Origin: Pontivivens nitratireducens | GTDB taxonomy: Bacteria; Pseudomonadota; Alphaproteobacteria; Rhodobacterales; Rhodobacteraceae | Reading direction: 5' to 3' | Assembly: GCF_014235845.1 (NCBI RefSeq) | Contig: NZ_JACJUQ010000017.1 | Coordinates: 1 to 47,986, forward strand | DNA length: 47,986 bases | In this document: positions 1 to 9,163 of the stretch, in pieces | How the letters are laid out: every line of letters begins with the position of its first letter | Position numbering within the stretch: position 1 is the first letter of the stretch | Made by a program: the position numbers and the translations under genes | Notes under the pieces: model-generated | What the model was told of the DNA's origin: nothing | Databases searched by the model: none | What the model saw: the letters and a program-made list of their open reading frames with translations, nothing else

Positions 1-198
<198 letters not shown>

Positions 199-219
199 GC
201 ATACTCGTCGACCCGAATT

Positions 220-243
220 GTGGCCGGGGATGACCCCGGCCAC
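220..243 (+). terminator. hairpin between tuf and rpsJ
   Basis: The arms GTGGCCGGGG (220-229) and CCCCGGCCAC (234-243) are perfectly complementary around an ATGA loop. A short CTCTTT follows, but there is no long T-run. It could end part of the tuf transcripts or stabilise their 3' end. It lies 35 bases before the rpsJ start. Confidence 0.6.
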
Positions 244-278
244 GCTCTTTGAACACGTTGATGAATGAGGCGACCCCA

Positions 279-587
279 ATGAACGGTCAGAACATTCGCA
301 TCCGGCTCAAGGCCTTCGATTACCGCGTACTGGATGCCAGCACGCAGGAAATCGTCTCTACGGCCAAGCGCACAGGTGCAACGGTCCGCGGTCCTATCCC
401 GCTGCCGAACAAGATTGAGAAGTTTACCGTTCTTCGCGGTCCCCACGTGGACAAGAAGAGCCGTGAACAGTTTGAGATCCGCACGCACAAGCGCCTGCTG
501 GATATCGTCGATCCGACACCCCAGACGGTGGACGCGCTGATGAAGCTCGACCTCGCCGCTGGTGTGGACGTTGAAATCAAGCTCTGA
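279..587 (+). CDS. rpsJ: 30S ribosomal protein S10
   Basis: S10 is a 102-residue protein of the 30S head that also acts as NusE in transcription antitermination with NusB. The sequence carries the S10 signature ([15 protein letters not shown] at the start, then [20 protein letters not shown]). The start at 279 is chosen because GAGG lies 8 bases upstream and the length then matches the family. A TTG at 249 and an ATG at 261 in the same frame would add 6 to 10 unconserved residues. It is the first gene of the S10 operon. Confidence 0.96.
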   Translation: MNGQNIRIRLKAFDYRVLDASTQEIVSTAKRTGATVRGPIPLPNKIEKFTVLRGPHVDKKSREQFEIRTHKRLLDIVDPTPQTVDALMKLDLAAGVDVEIKL

Positions 588-597
588 GGGGGCGAAA

Positions 598-1443
598 ATG
601 TTGCGTTCCGGAGTAATCGCTAAGAAACTGGGCATGACCCGGTTGTTCATGGAAGACGGACGGCAGATCCCTGTCACCGTGCTTCAGATGGATGGATGTC
701 AGGTCGTCGCACAGCGCACCGCGGATCGGGACGGCTACACTGCCGTTCAGCTCGGCGTCGGCAATGTGAAGGCGAAGAACGTCAGCCAGCCCATGCGGGG
801 TCACTTCGCCGTTGCGAAGGTCGAGCCCAAGCGCAAGCTGGCCGAATTCCGCGTCAGCGAAGACAACATGATCGGTGTCGGTGAGGAAATCACCGCGGAT
901 CATTACTTCGCTGGTCAATATGTGGACGTTGCCGGCACCTCGATCGGTAAGGGTTTTGCAGGTGCGATGAAGCGCCACAACTTCGGCGGCCTGCGGGCGT
1001 CGCATGGTGTGTCCGTTTCCCACCGTTCGCACGGCTCCACCGGTCAGTGTCAGGATCCGGGCAAGGTCTTCAAGGGCAAGAAGATGGCCGGTCACATGGG
1101 TTCCGCCCGCGTGACGACCCAGAACCTGGAAGTCATCAAGACCGACAGCGACCGTGGCCTGATCATGGTCAAGGGCGCGGTTCCGGGCTCCAAGGGTGGC
1201 TGGGTGACGATCAAGGATGCGGTGAAAAAGCCGCTGCCCGAGAACGTGATCCTTCCCGCCGCGCTGAAGTCCGCCGCCGAGGAAGCCGCGAAGGCCGCAG
1301 CCGAGGCAGAAGCCGCAGCAGCAGCCGAGGCAGAAGCAGCCGCAGCGGCAGCCGCCGCTGAGGAGCAGGCCGCGATCGAAGCAGCCGAGGCGGAAGCCGC
1401 GACTGAGGACGCCGCACCTGAAGAAGGGGGTGAGGACAAATGA
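598..1443 (+). CDS. rplC: 50S ribosomal protein L3 with Ala/Glu tail
   Basis: L3 is an early 23S rRNA assembly protein near the peptidyl-transferase centre. The 281-residue product has the conserved core (GMTRLF near residue 12, HGSTGQ around 145-150, [11 protein letters not shown] around 158-168). G149-Q150 is the loop that PrmB methylates in relatives. Residues about 221-281 are an Ala/Glu-rich tail with almost no other residue types, which E. coli L3 (about 209 residues) lacks; similar tails occur in Rhodobacter-type L3. The start at 598 fits the conserved [11 protein letters not shown] terminus. The last codon overlaps rplD in an ATGA junction. Confidence 0.96.
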   Translation: MLRSGVIAKKLGMTRLFMEDGRQIPVTVLQMDGCQVVAQRTADRDGYTAVQLGVGNVKAKNVSQPMRGHFAVAKVEPKRKLAEFRVSEDNMIGVGEEITADHYFAGQYVDVAGTSIGKGFAGAMKRHNFGGLRASHGVSVSHRSHGSTGQCQDPGKVFKGKKMAGHMGSARVTTQNLEVIKTDSDRGLIMVKGAVPGSKGGWVTIKDAVKKPLPENVILPAALKSAAEEAAKAAAEAEAAAAAEAEAAAAAAAAEEQAAIEAAEAEAATEDAAPEEGGEDK

Positions 1444-2060
1444 AACTCGACGTAATCAACCTCGATGCCGGTTCGGCAGGCTCGATCGAGCTGGACGATT
1501 CCGTCTTCGGGCTGGAGCCGCGCGCAGACATTCTGCACCGCATGGTTCGTTGGCAGCGTGCACGTGCCCAGCAGGGTACGCACTCGGTCAAGGGTCGTTC
1601 GGAGGTCAGCTACTCGACCAAGAAGATCTATCGTCAGAAGGGCACCGGCGGCGCACGTCACGGTTCCCGCAAGGCTCCGATCTTCCGCAAGGGTGGTGTC
1701 TACAAGGGTCCGACCCCGCGCAGCCACGGTCACGATCTGACCAAGAAGTTCCGCAAGCTGGGCCTGCGTCACGCGCTCAGCGCCAAGATGACGGCCGGTG
1801 AGCTGGTCGTGATCGAAAGCGCGGCAATGACGGAAGCGAAGACGGCCGAGCTGTCCAAGCGTCTGAACAAGCTGGGCTGGAAGCGCGCGCTGATCATCGA
1901 CGGAGCGGACGTGGACGACAACTTCGCCCGCGCAGCGCGCAACATTGAAACCCTCGACGTTCTGCCGAGCATCGGTGCCAACGTGTACGATATCCTCAAG
2001 AAGGATACGCTGGTTCTGACCAAAGCGGGCGTCGAAGCACTGGAGGCTCGACTGAAATGA
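1440..2060 (+). CDS. rplD: 50S ribosomal protein L4
   Basis: L4 is 206 residues and lines the peptide exit tunnel. In E. coli it also represses its own S10 operon; whether it does so here is not visible. The family signature is present, including [20 protein letters not shown] in the extended loop around residues 60-85. The ATG overlaps the rplC stop by four bases and the end overlaps rplW the same way, so translation of rplC-rplD-rplW is probably coupled. Confidence 0.96.
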   Translation: MKLDVINLDAGSAGSIELDDSVFGLEPRADILHRMVRWQRARAQQGTHSVKGRSEVSYSTKKIYRQKGTGGARHGSRKAPIFRKGGVYKGPTPRSHGHDLTKKFRKLGLRHALSAKMTAGELVVIESAAMTEAKTAELSKRLNKLGWKRALIIDGADVDDNFARAARNIETLDVLPSIGANVYDILKKDTLVLTKAGVEALEARLK

Positions 2061-2353
2061 GCGCCAAGGCAGAACTCTACGACGTGATTCGTCGTCCGAT
2101 CATCACGGAAAAAAGCTCGCTGGCCTCCGAGGCCAATGCGGTGGTTTTCGAAGTGGCGATCGACGCGAACAAGCCCCAGATCAAGGAAGCGGTCGAAGGT
2201 TTGTTCAACGTCAAGGTGAAGGCGGTCAACACCACCGTCACCAAAGGCAAGGTCAAGCGGTTCCGCGGTCGCCTCGGCACCCGCAAGGACGTGAAGAAGG
2301 CATATGTGACGTTGGAGGAAGGTAATTCTATCGACGTCAGCACTGGCCTCTGA
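2057..2353 (+). CDS. rplW: 50S ribosomal protein L23
   Basis: L23 is a 98-residue protein at the tunnel exit and the docking site for trigger factor and SRP. The sequence has the typical start ([14 protein letters not shown]) and the basic loop with [20 protein letters not shown] near residues 65-87. The ATG overlaps the rplD stop (ATGA). It is followed by a 94-base gap holding a strong hairpin, a break not seen between the preceding genes. Confidence 0.95.
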   Translation: MSAKAELYDVIRRPIITEKSSLASEANAVVFEVAIDANKPQIKEAVEGLFNVKVKAVNTTVTKGKVKRFRGRLGTRKDVKKAYVTLEEGNSIDVSTGL

Positions 2354-2381
2354 GTTGGACCTCTGCTAGAGAGCAACGACT

Positions 2382-2412
2382 CACGGCCCTCGCCCATGCG
2401 GCGGGGGCCGTG
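2382..2412 (+). terminator. strong hairpin between rplW and rplB
   Basis: A 13-bp stem pairs 2382-2394 (CACGGCCCTCGCC) with 2400-2412 (GGCGGGGGCCGTG), with one G-U pair and a CATGC loop. It is followed by CAATTTTC, a weak T-run. It may be a partial terminator or processing site inside the S10 operon, lowering or separating rplB expression. Confidence 0.5.
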
Positions 2413-2447
2413 CAATTTTCAAGACGAAGCAAACGGATGACAGCAAG

Positions 2448-3281
2448 ATGGCATTGAAGTCGTATAAGCCGACAACGCCTGGCCAGCGCGGGCTGGTTCT
2501 GATCGACCGTTCGGAGCTTTGGAAAGGTCGCCCCGTCAAGTCCCTCACCGAGGGTCTGACGAAGAACGGCGGCCGGAACAATACCGGACGGATCACCATG
2601 CGCCGCAAGGGCGGCGGGGCGAAGCGTCTCTACCGGATCGTGGATTTCAAGCGTCGCAAGTTCGACGTGTCCGCGGCAGTGGAGCGGATCGAGTATGATC
2701 CCAACCGGACGGCGTTCATCGCCCTCCTGAAATACACCGATGGTGAGCAGGCCTACGTGCTTGCACCGCAGCGCCTCGCCGTTGGCGATATGGTCGTCGC
2801 GGGTGAGAAGGTCGACGTGAAGCCGGGCAATGCGATGCCCTTCACCGGCATGCCCATCGGTACGATCGTTCATAACATCGAGTTGAAGCCGGGCAAGGGC
2901 GGTCAGATCGCACGTGCTGCGGGCTCCTACGCTCAGTTCGTCGGTCGTGACGGTGGCTACGCGCAGTTGCGCCTGTCCTCGGGCGAGCTGCGCCTGGTGC
3001 GTCAGGAATGCATGGCGACGGTGGGTGCGGTTTCCAACCCCGACCACTCGAACCAGAACCTGGGTAAAGCGGGCCGCAACCGGCACAAGGGCATCCGTCC
3101 TTCTGTCCGTGGTGTCGTCATGAACCCGATCGATCACCCGCATGGTGGTGGTGAAGGCCGGACTTCGGGTGGTCGTCACCCGGTGACCCCGTGGGGCAAG
3201 CCGACCAAGGGTGCACGCACCCGCACCAACAAAACGACTGACAAGTATATCTTGCGGTCGCGCCACCAGCGTAAGAAATAA
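2448..3281 (+). CDS. rplB: 50S ribosomal protein L2
   Basis: L2 is the 277-residue rRNA-binding protein needed for subunit association and peptidyl transfer. It contains the near-invariant C-terminal segment [15 protein letters not shown], with the histidine implicated in activity in E. coli, and the RNA-binding [16 protein letters not shown] near residues 40-55. The start fits the family N terminus ([15 protein letters not shown]). It has only a weak ribosome-binding site (GCAAG). A strong AGGAGG follows its stop and serves rpsS. Confidence 0.96.
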   Translation: MALKSYKPTTPGQRGLVLIDRSELWKGRPVKSLTEGLTKNGGRNNTGRITMRRKGGGAKRLYRIVDFKRRKFDVSAAVERIEYDPNRTAFIALLKYTDGEQAYVLAPQRLAVGDMVVAGEKVDVKPGNAMPFTGMPIGTIVHNIELKPGKGGQIARAAGSYAQFVGRDGGYAQLRLSSGELRLVRQECMATVGAVSNPDHSNQNLGKAGRNRHKGIRPSVRGVVMNPIDHPHGGGEGRTSGGRHPVTPWGKPTKGARTRTNKTTDKYILRSRHQRKK

Positions 3282-3294
3282 GGAGGCCTGACAC

Positions 3295-3573
3295 ATGGCA
3301 CGTTCAGTCTGGAAAGGCCCGTTCGTCGATTCCTACGTTCTCAAGAAAGCTGAGAAATCGCGGGAATCCGGTCGCAATGAGGTCATCAAGATCTGGTCCC
3401 GTCGTTCGACGATCCTGCCCCAATTCGTGGGTCTGACCTTCGGCGTCTACAATGGCAAGAAGCACATCCCGGTCAACGTGACCGAGGATATGATCGGCCA
3501 GAAATTCGGTGAGTATTCGCCCACGCGGACCTATTACGGTCACGCGGCGGACAAGAAAGCGAAGCGGAAGTAA
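3295..3573 (+). CDS. rpsS: 30S ribosomal protein S19
   Basis: S19 is a 92-residue protein of the 30S head that forms inter-subunit bridges with L5. The sequence starts [12 protein letters not shown] and ends with the conserved [11 protein letters not shown] tail; [12 protein letters not shown] is the family signature. AGGAGG lies 8 bases before the ATG. It is separated by two bases from rplV, in normal S10-operon order. Confidence 0.96.
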   Translation: MARSVWKGPFVDSYVLKKAEKSRESGRNEVIKIWSRRSTILPQFVGLTFGVYNGKKHIPVNVTEDMIGQKFGEYSPTRTYYGHAADKKAKRK

Positions 3574-3575
3574 TC

Positions 3576-3965
3576 ATGGGACAGACAAAGAACCCCCGCC
3601 GCGCCGCGGATAACGAGGCGATCGCGATCAGCTCGATGTTGCGCACCTCGCCGCAGAAGCTCAACCTTGTGGCTCAGATGATCCGGAACAAGCCCGTCGA
3701 CAAGGCGCTGGTCGATCTGACCTTCTCCAAGAAGCGGATCGCGGCAGATGTGAAGAAATGCCTTCAGTCCGCCATCGCCAACGCCGAGAACAACCACGGT
3801 CTCGACGTGGACGAACTGGTCGTTGCTGAGGCATATGTTGGCAAGACGATGGTCATGAAGCGCGGACGTCCGCGGGCACGTGGCCGCTTCGGCAAGATCC
3901 TGAAGCCGTTCAGCCAGGTCACGATCAAGGTTCGCCAGGTCGGCGCAGTCGAGGAGCAAGCCTAA
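3576..3965 (+). CDS. rplV: 50S ribosomal protein L22
   Basis: L22 is a 129-residue protein whose beta-hairpin forms part of the exit tunnel; changes there affect macrolide sensitivity in other bacteria. The conserved hairpin region [20 protein letters not shown] lies around residues 92-111. It carries a longer N terminus than E. coli L22 (110 residues), as is usual in this group. Its stop (TAATG) shares one base with the rpsC start, implying coupled translation. Confidence 0.95.
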   Translation: MGQTKNPRRAADNEAIAISSMLRTSPQKLNLVAQMIRNKPVDKALVDLTFSKKRIAADVKKCLQSAIANAENNHGLDVDELVVAEAYVGKTMVMKRGRPRARGRFGKILKPFSQVTIKVRQVGAVEEQA

Positions 3966-4678
3966 TGGGAAATAAAATCAACCCAATCGGTCTGCGCCTG
4001 CAGATCAACCGTACTTGGGACAGCCGCTGGTATGCGGATACGAAGGATTACGGTGGGCTTCTTCACGAAGACATCAAGATCCGTGAGTATATCCACAAGA
4101 ACCAGAATCAGGCTGGCATCAGCCGGATCATCATCGAGCGTCCTCACCGCAAGTGCCGCGTGACCATCCATGCCGCGCGGCCTGGTGTGATCATCGGTAA
4201 AAAAGGTGCTGACATCGAGACGCTGCGCAAGGAACTTGCGAAGCTGACCGACAGCGAACTGCACCTGAACATCGTCGAGGTCCGCAAGCCGGAGATCGAC
4301 GCGCGTCTGGTCGCGGAGAACATCGCCCAGCAGCTTGAGCGTCGTGTTTCGTTCCGTCGTGCGCTGAAGCGTGCGGTTCAGAACGCCATGCGCATGGGTG
4401 CCCTGGGCATCCGGATCAACGCAGCGGGTCGTCTGGGCGGCGCGGAGATCGCGCGGACCGAATGGTATCGTGAGGGCCGCGTGCCCCTGCACACCCTGCG
4501 GGCCGATATCGATTACGCACATGTCGAGGGCAAGACTGCCTACGGCATCATCGGCATCAAGGTCTGGATCTTCAAAGGTGAGATCATGGATCACGATCCG
4601 TCCGCGCGTGATCGTCGTCACGAAGAACTGCAATCCGGTGGCCGCCCTGGTGGTCGTCCCGGCGGTCGCGACCGCTGA
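3965..4678 (+). CDS. rpsC: 30S ribosomal protein S3
   Basis: S3 is a 237-residue protein at the mRNA entry channel. A type II KH domain is visible with the loop [17 protein letters not shown] near residues 77-93. The C-terminal domain follows, with [21 protein letters not shown]. The last residues are a short Gly/Arg-rich tail ([14 protein letters not shown]). The start overlaps the rplV stop by one base. Length agrees with E. coli S3 (233). Confidence 0.96.
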   Translation: MGNKINPIGLRLQINRTWDSRWYADTKDYGGLLHEDIKIREYIHKNQNQAGISRIIIERPHRKCRVTIHAARPGVIIGKKGADIETLRKELAKLTDSELHLNIVEVRKPEIDARLVAENIAQQLERRVSFRRALKRAVQNAMRMGALGIRINAAGRLGGAEIARTEWYREGRVPLHTLRADIDYAHVEGKTAYGIIGIKVWIFKGEIMDHDPSARDRRHEELQSGGRPGGRPGGRDR

Positions 4679-4699
4679 GCCGCGTGAAGGAGAGAACAC

Positions 4700-5113
4700 A
4701 TGCTTTCGCCAAAGCGCACGAAATTTCGTAAGCAGTTCAAGGGCCGCATTCATGGCAATGCCAAGGGTGGCTCCGAGCTGAACTTCGGCCAGTTCGGTCT
4801 GAAGGCAACGACGCCAGAGCGCGTCACCGCCCGTCAGATCGAGGCAGCCCGTCGTGCCATGACGCGCCACATGAAGCGTCAGGGCCGGGTCTGGATCCGC
4901 ATCTTCCCCGACGTGCCCGTCACGTCGAAGCCCACCGAAGTCCGGATGGGTAAGGGTAAGGGTTCGGTCGATTACTGGGCAGCCAAGGTCAAGCCGGGCC
5001 GCGTCATGTTCGAGATCGACGGTGTTTCCGAGCCGATCGCACGCGAGGCCCTGCGCCTTGCCGCGATGAAGCTGCCGGTCAAATGCCGCTTCATCGAGCG
5101 TGAAGACTGGTAA
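4700..5113 (+). CDS. rplP: 50S ribosomal protein L16
   Basis: L16 is a 137-residue protein near the A-site tRNA elbow. It opens [16 protein letters not shown] and contains the conserved [20 protein letters not shown] segment near residues 80-99. AAGGAG lies upstream of the ATG. In most bacteria rpmC follows immediately. Here the operon is interrupted for 640 bases, starting with a perfect hairpin 4 bases after the stop. Confidence 0.96.
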   Translation: MLSPKRTKFRKQFKGRIHGNAKGGSELNFGQFGLKATTPERVTARQIEAARRAMTRHMKRQGRVWIRIFPDVPVTSKPTEVRMGKGKGSVDYWAAKVKPGRVMFEIDGVSEPIAREALRLAAMKLPVKCRFIEREDW

Positions 5114-5117
5114 AAGA

Positions 5118-5144
5118 TTGGGCCCGCTTTTGCGGCGGGCCCAA
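5118..5144. terminator. two-way terminator hairpin after rplP
   Basis: A perfect 10-bp stem pairs TTGGGCCCGC (5118-5127) with GCGGGCCCAA (5135-5144) around a 7-base loop. In the plus direction no T-run follows. In the minus direction the stem is followed by TCTTTT, so it is the better terminator for the reversed gene next to it. It probably separates rplP from the inserted segment. Confidence 0.65.
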
Positions 5145-5150
5145 CTGAGA

Positions 5151-5393
5151 CTATATTAGCGACTTGCCAATATAGATGTTCATCGCTGCGTCACGCGATC
5201 CAACATGCTCTTTTCCTTTAAGAACATCAGACACACGGCCAGGATTCGTACCTAGCATTGCGGCGATAACGTGTGTGTGTGTGCCCCTAAATCGCAGTAG
5301 CCATACGGCTTTAGCTTCACGAAAAGTTAGGCTGGTGCGGCGAAATCTGATACGATTCAAATCCAGATCGCTCAGATAGGTTTCGATTGACAT
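5151..5393 (-). CDS. small putative HTH protein inside ribosomal operon
   Basis: Unrecognised 80-residue protein on the strand opposite the ribosomal genes. Residues about 23-61 (TFREAKAVWLLRFRGTHTHV, then IAAMLGTNPGRVSDVLKGK) read like a helix-turn-helix: an alternating helix, a turn at GTN, and a recognition-like helix with R53 and S55. That would make it a small DNA-binding protein, but this is inference. The start at 5393 is chosen because GGAG lies 7 bases upstream; upstream in-frame ATGs have no such site. The surrounding bases are clearly AT-richer than the ribosomal genes. A perfect hairpin lies just upstream and a minus-strand terminator just downstream, so it looks like a self-contained unit. 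Confidence 0.5.
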   Translation of the reverse strand: MSIETYLSDLDLNRIRFRRTSLTFREAKAVWLLRFRGTHTHVIAAMLGTNPGRVSDVLKGKEHVGSRDAAMNIYIGKSLI

Positions 5394-5423
5394 AAACATA
5401 CTCCATATGGGTGTCATCGGATA

Positions 5424-5449
5424 GGGACGCGGGTTGCACCCCGCGTCCC
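5424..5449. repeat. perfect hairpin upstream of reversed gene
   Basis: GGGACGCGGG (5424-5433) pairs perfectly with CCCGCGTCCC (5440-5449) around TTGCAC. On the minus strand it falls in the leader of the 80-residue gene, ending about 30 bases before its ATG. On the plus strand it could end transcription reaching this point from rplP. Its role is not decided by the sequence. Confidence 0.5.
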
Positions 5450-5753
5450 ACATATTACTCGTTTCTTATGCCAAATGCGAATCCACATTCGGCGCCTAAG
5501 TCGTTGATTTTTATCGTCTAAAATTTCCGCGAATTCTTTTCTGTAGAACAAAACACAAATACGAGCCATTTATCGGCAAGTTTCCGCCTTAAAACTGTCG
5601 CTCGCTGTAACATGATCACAGTCTTGACTCTATCTAGATTCTCGCTTGCCAATACGCCCATTCCCCCCTATTGCGACCACTCAATCATTGAATCCACCGG
5701 AATCAGTGTCACCCGATTTTGGGCACTCCGGTGATGTTTGAAAGGAAGACGGC
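5450..5753 (+). promoter_or_regulatory. AT-rich gene-free segment upstream of rpmC
   Basis: No convincing gene is seen here. The segment is AT-rich compared with both sides. It holds a possible -35 box TTGACT at 5624-5629 without a clear -10, a short palindrome TCAATCATTGA at 5681-5691, and an imperfect bulged hairpin at 5695-5733 (CACCGG with CCGGTG, AGTG with CACT, CCC with GGG) just before the rpmC ribosome-binding site AAGGA. Because the upstream operon is interrupted, a promoter for rpmC and the rest of the spc genes is expected somewhere in this segment. That is inference. Confidence 0.35.
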
Positions 5754-5960
5754 ATGAACGCCGCTGAATTGCGAGACAAGACGCCTGACCAGCTGAAGGA
5801 TCAGCTCGTCGCGCTGAAGAAGGAGGCCTTCAACCTCCGCTTCCAGGGGGCCACGGGCCAGTTGGAAAACACCGCACGTATCCGCACCGTCCGTCGTGAC
5901 GTCGCGCGCGTGAAGACCGTATTGAATCAGAAAGCCGCTGCCGCGGCTGGCGAGGAGTGA
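5754..5960 (+). CDS. rpmC: 50S ribosomal protein L29
   Basis: L29 is a 68-residue helical protein at the tunnel exit near L23. The sequence has the two-helix layout with [18 protein letters not shown] and the conserved [24 protein letters not shown] lies 7 bases before the ATG. It is the first gene after the 640-base interruption, so it likely begins its own transcription segment. Confidence 0.94.
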   Translation: MNAAELRDKTPDQLKDQLVALKKEAFNLRFQGATGQLENTARIRTVRRDVARVKTVLNQKAAAAAGEE

Positions 5961-5963
5961 TCG

Positions 5964-6212
5964 ATGCCTAAGCGTATTCTCTCTGGCGTCGTGACCAGCG
6001 ACAAGAACGAGCAGACCATCACCGTACAGGTTGGCCGCTCGACCACGCACCCGCTGTTTCACAAGGTGATCCGTTCGTCCAAGAAGTACCGGGCGCACGA
6101 CGAGAACAACACGTACAAGGTCGGCGATGCGGTTCGCATCATCGAATGTGCGCCGCGTTCGAAGACGAAACGTTGGGAAGTTCTGGAAGACGCAGCCGCG
6201 TCCGCCGAATAA
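5964..6212 (+). CDS. rpsQ: 30S ribosomal protein S17
   Basis: S17 is an 82-residue OB-fold protein that binds 16S rRNA early in 30S assembly. It starts [19 protein letters not shown] and carries [19 protein letters not shown] followed by [12 protein letters not shown], as expected. It starts 3 bases after rpmC; the GAGGAG at the rpmC end serves as the ribosome-binding site. Confidence 0.95.
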   Translation: MPKRILSGVVTSDKNEQTITVQVGRSTTHPLFHKVIRSSKKYRAHDENNTYKVGDAVRIIECAPRSKTKRWEVLEDAAASAE

Positions 6213-6229
6213 CCGACATCAACGAAACC

Positions 6230-6246
6230 GTGGGGATAATCCCCAC
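6230..6246 (+). repeat. short hairpin between rpsQ and rplN
   Basis: GTGGGGA (6230-6236) and TCCCCAC (6240-6246) form a perfect 7-bp stem around TAA. There is no T-run. It ends 17 bases before the rplN start and may be an mRNA processing or stability element. Confidence 0.35.
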
Positions 6247-6263
6247 AGGTCGGGAGACAACCT

Positions 6264-6632
6264 ATGATTCAGGTAGAGACAAACCTGGATGTTGCTGACA
6301 ACTCCGGCGCGCGCCGGGTTCAGTGCATCAAGGTTCTCGGCGGGTCCAAGCGTAAGTACGCTTCCGTCGGCGACATCATTGTCGTGTCCGTGAAAGAGGC
6401 GATTCCTCGGGGCCGTGTAAAGAAGGGTGACGTCCGCAAGGCCGTCGTCGTTCGCACAGCCAAGGAAGTTCGTCGCGAGGACGGTACGGCTATCCGTTTT
6501 GACCGCAACGCCGCGGTGATCTTGAACACGGCAGGCGAGCCCGTCGGCACCCGGATCTTCGGACCGGTTGTGCGTGAGCTTCGCGCCAAAAACTTCATGA
6601 AGATCATCTCGCTCGCCCCGGAGGTGCTGTAA
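6264..6632 (+). CDS. rplN: 50S ribosomal protein L14
   Basis: L14 is a 122-residue protein at the subunit interface (bridge B8) and the target of the silencing factor RsfS. The conserved start [19 protein letters not shown] and the basic loop with [19 protein letters not shown] are present. GGGAGA lies upstream of the ATG. One base separates its stop from the rplX start. Confidence 0.96.
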   Translation: MIQVETNLDVADNSGARRVQCIKVLGGSKRKYASVGDIIVVSVKEAIPRGRVKKGDVRKAVVVRTAKEVRREDGTAIRFDRNAAVILNTAGEPVGTRIFGPVVRELRAKNFMKIISLAPEVL

Positions 6633-6633
6633 G

Positions 6634-6948
6634 ATGGCTGCCAAACTCCGCAAAGGCGACAAGGTCGTCGTGCTTGCCGGCAAGGACAAGGGCCGCGAGG
6701 GTGAGATCACCCAAGTGATGCCGCAGGCCGGCAAGGCTGTCGTTTCCGGCATCAACGTCGCGATCCGCCACACCCGTCAAACGCAGGACACGCAGGGCGG
6801 CCGCATCTCGAAAGAGGCGCCGATCCAGCTGAGCAACCTCGCGCTCGTCGATCCCAAGGATGGTGGCGCAACCCGCGTCGGCTTCCGTATGGAAGACGGC
6901 AAGAAGGTGCGTTTCGCAAAGAAATCCGGGGAGACGATCAATGCTTGA
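6634..6948 (+). CDS. rplX: 50S ribosomal protein L24
   Basis: L24 is a 104-residue KOW-domain protein that starts 50S assembly. The KOW motif [20 protein letters not shown] lies at residues 8-27. GISKEAP-type text of the family is seen as [16 protein letters not shown]. It overlaps the following rplE start by 8 bases. Confidence 0.95.
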   Translation: MAAKLRKGDKVVVLAGKDKGREGEITQVMPQAGKAVVSGINVAIRHTRQTQDTQGGRISKEAPIQLSNLALVDPKDGGATRVGFRMEDGKKVRFAKKSGETINA

Positions 6949-7501
6949 TGCAGCGACTTACACCCCGCGTCTCAAGACGCTGTACCGTGACACCATCCGT
7001 GCGGCCTTGAAGGAAGAGTTTTCCTACAAGAACGACATGATGATCCCTCGTCTGGACAAGATCGTCCTGAACATGGGTGTTGGTGAGGCGGTTGCCGACT
7101 CCAAGAAGATCAAGGCAGCGCATGACGATCTGATGAAGATCGCAGGTCAGAAGCCGGTCATCACCAAGGCCAAGAAATCCATCGCGGGTTTCAAGGTTCG
7201 TGAAGAGATGCCCCTGGGTGTCAAGGTCACGATCCGTGGCGACCGCATGTATGACTTCATGGACCGTCTCGTGAACGTGGCTCTGCCGCGCGTGCGCGAC
7301 TTCCGTGGCGTTTCCGGCAAGAGCTTCGACGGTCGTGGCAACTATGCCATGGGCCTGAAAGAGCACATCGTGTTCCCCGAGATCAACTTCGACCAGGTCG
7401 ATCAGATGTGGGGAATGGATATCGTGATTTGCACCAACGCAAAGACCGATGCCGAAGCCAGAGCGCTGTTGAAGCAATTCAACATGCCCTTCACCAGCTG
7501 A
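6941..7501 (+). CDS. rplE: 50S ribosomal protein L5
   Basis: L5 is a 186-residue protein that binds 5S rRNA and contacts P-site tRNA and S13. The sequence shows [14 protein letters not shown] near residue 33 and [16 protein letters not shown] near residue 130. The start at 6941 overlaps the rplX end by 8 bases. An upstream in-frame ATG at 6860 would add 27 unconserved residues lying inside rplX and is rejected. Confidence 0.95.
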   Translation: MLDAATYTPRLKTLYRDTIRAALKEEFSYKNDMMIPRLDKIVLNMGVGEAVADSKKIKAAHDDLMKIAGQKPVITKAKKSIAGFKVREEMPLGVKVTIRGDRMYDFMDRLVNVALPRVRDFRGVSGKSFDGRGNYAMGLKEHIVFPEINFDQVDQMWGMDIVICTNAKTDAEARALLKQFNMPFTS

Positions 7502-7517
7502 GCCGCGGAGACAAGAT

Positions 7518-7823
7518 ATGGCGAAGAAATCCATGATCGAGCGGCAAAAGAAGCGCGAGCGTCTCGTTGCCAAATATGCCGATAAGCGTGCGGAGCTGAA
7601 AGCCCGTGCAAATGATGAGTCCCTGGATCGCTCCGAGCGGTTCAAGGCGCGTATGGAGCTTGCAAAGCTGCCGCGCAACTCGTCGCCCACCCGTCTCAAC
7701 AACCGCTGCGAAATTACCGGTCGCCCGCGCGCTTACTATCGTAAGCTGCGGATGAGCCGGATCGCGCTGCGGGATTATGCCTCGATCGGGCAGATCCCCG
7801 GCATGGTTAAGTCCAGCTGGTAA
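7518..7823 (+). CDS. rpsN: 30S ribosomal protein S14
   Basis: S14 is 101 residues, the long form without zinc-binding cysteines: [20 protein letters not shown] carries a single cysteine where zinc-binding forms have CxxC. It belongs to the 30S head. Family residues [16 protein letters not shown] and IPGMVKSSW at the C terminus are clear. AGGAGG following its stop serves rpsH. Confidence 0.95.
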   Translation: MAKKSMIERQKKRERLVAKYADKRAELKARANDESLDRSERFKARMELAKLPRNSSPTRLNNRCEITGRPRAYYRKLRMSRIALRDYASIGQIPGMVKSSW

Positions 7824-7835
7824 GGAGGATTTGAT

Positions 7836-8234
7836 ATGTCTATGAACGATCCTCTCGGCGATATGCTGACCCGCATTCGCAACGCGCAGATGCGTGGCAA
7901 GACCTCCGTGGTTTCGCCCGCGTCCAAGGTTCGCGCCTGGGTGCTCGACGTTCTGGTTGCCGAGGGCTATGTCCGCGGCTACGAGGCGATTACCGGTGCA
8001 GACGGCCATCCGGCCCTGCGCATCGAGCTGAAATATTTCGACGGCGCCCCGGTCATCCGGGAACTGAAGCGCGTTTCGACCCCCGGTCGTCGCGTGTATT
8101 CGGGCGTCAAGGAAATTCCGCAGGTCCGTCAGGGCCTCGGCGTGGCCATCGTTTCCACCCCGCGTGGCGTTATGTCCGACGCGCAGGCACGTTCCGCCAA
8201 TGTTGGTGGCGAAGTGCTCTGCACCGTATTTTAA
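7836..8234 (+). CDS. rpsH: 30S ribosomal protein S8
   Basis: S8 is a 132-residue primary 16S rRNA-binding protein; in E. coli it also represses the spc operon. The sequence opens [19 protein letters not shown] and ends with the conserved [20 protein letters not shown], then VLCTVF. AAGGAGG lies 7 bases before the ATG at 7836; a second ATG two codons later is less well spaced. Confidence 0.95.
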   Translation: MSMNDPLGDMLTRIRNAQMRGKTSVVSPASKVRAWVLDVLVAEGYVRGYEAITGADGHPALRIELKYFDGAPVIRELKRVSTPGRRVYSGVKEIPQVRQGLGVAIVSTPRGVMSDAQARSANVGGEVLCTVF

Positions 8235-8247
8235 GGAAGGGTAGACA

Positions 8248-8781
8248 ATGTCTCGTATCGGGAAAAAACCGATCGACCTTCCCGGTGGCGTCAGCGCTAC
8301 CGTTTCGGGTCAGACGATCGAAGTAAAGGGGCCGAAAGGCGTCCGTTCCTTCACCGCAACCGACGATGTCGATTTGCGGATCGAGGAGAACGCCGTTTCT
8401 GTTATGCCGCGTGGCAAGTCCAAGCGCGCACGGCAGCAGTGGGGAATGTCCCGGACCCAGGTTGCGAACCTGGTGCAGGGTGTCACCACCGGTTTCAAGA
8501 AAGAACTCGAAATCAACGGCGTTGGTTATCGTGCCGCAGTTCAGGGCAAGGTCCTGAAACTGTCGCTCGGCTACAGCCACGACGTGGACTTCGAGATCCC
8601 CGAGGGTGTTACGGTTACGGCCTCCAAGCCGACCGAACTCACCGTTGAGGGGTCCGATCAGCAATTGGTCGGGCAGGTCGCGGCAAATATCCGCGAATGG
8701 CGCAAACCCGAACCTTACAAGGGTAAAGGCATCAAATACAAAGATGAATTTATCTTCCGTAAGGAAGGCAAGAAGAAGTAA
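8248..8781 (+). CDS. rplF: 50S ribosomal protein L6
   Basis: L6 is a 177-residue two-domain protein near the sarcin-ricin loop. It opens [15 protein letters not shown] and carries the C-terminal signature [15 protein letters not shown] followed by RKEGKKK. GGAAGGG lies upstream of the ATG. It has normal length and order. Confidence 0.96.
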   Translation: MSRIGKKPIDLPGGVSATVSGQTIEVKGPKGVRSFTATDDVDLRIEENAVSVMPRGKSKRARQQWGMSRTQVANLVQGVTTGFKKELEINGVGYRAAVQGKVLKLSLGYSHDVDFEIPEGVTVTASKPTELTVEGSDQQLVGQVAANIREWRKPEPYKGKGIKYKDEFIFRKEGKKK

Positions 8782-8793
8782 GGAGCGTTTCAC

Positions 8794-9153
8794 ATGGCAA
8801 ATTCCAAACGTGATCTGTTCCAGAAGCGCCGCCTGCGCGTCCGGAACAAACTGCGGAAGACGGCGAATGGCCGTCCCCGCCTGAGCGTCCACCGCTCGTC
8901 CAAGAACATCTCGGTGCAGATCATCGACGACGTTCAGGGCGTGACCCTCGCATCCGCCTCCACGTTGGAGCCGGGTCTGGGTGTCGTGGGCAAGAATAAC
9001 GTCGAAGCGTCCGCGAAGGTTGGCGCCGCGATTGCCGAGCGGGCGAAGGAAAAGGGCGTCGAAACCGTCTATTTCGACCGTGGTGGCTTCCTGTTCCACG
9101 GGAAAGTCAAGGCACTCGCGGATGCTGCCCGCGAGGGCGGCCTGAAGTTCTGA
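8794..9153 (+). CDS. rplR: 50S ribosomal protein L18
   Basis: L18 is a 119-residue protein that carries 5S rRNA into the 50S subunit with L5. Family features are [20 protein letters not shown] near the N terminus and [19 protein letters not shown] near the C terminus. AAGGAG precedes the ATG and GAGGAGG follows the stop for rpsE. Confidence 0.95.
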   Translation: MANSKRDLFQKRRLRVRNKLRKTANGRPRLSVHRSSKNISVQIIDDVQGVTLASASTLEPGLGVVGKNNVEASAKVGAAIAERAKEKGVETVYFDRGGFLFHGKVKALADAAREGGLKF

Positions 9154-9163
9154 GGAGGCGATA

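Noticed and set aside
249-278. Longer start for rpsJ (TTG 249 or ATG 261)
   Set aside because: It adds residues absent from S10 proteins; GAGG is well placed for ATG 279.
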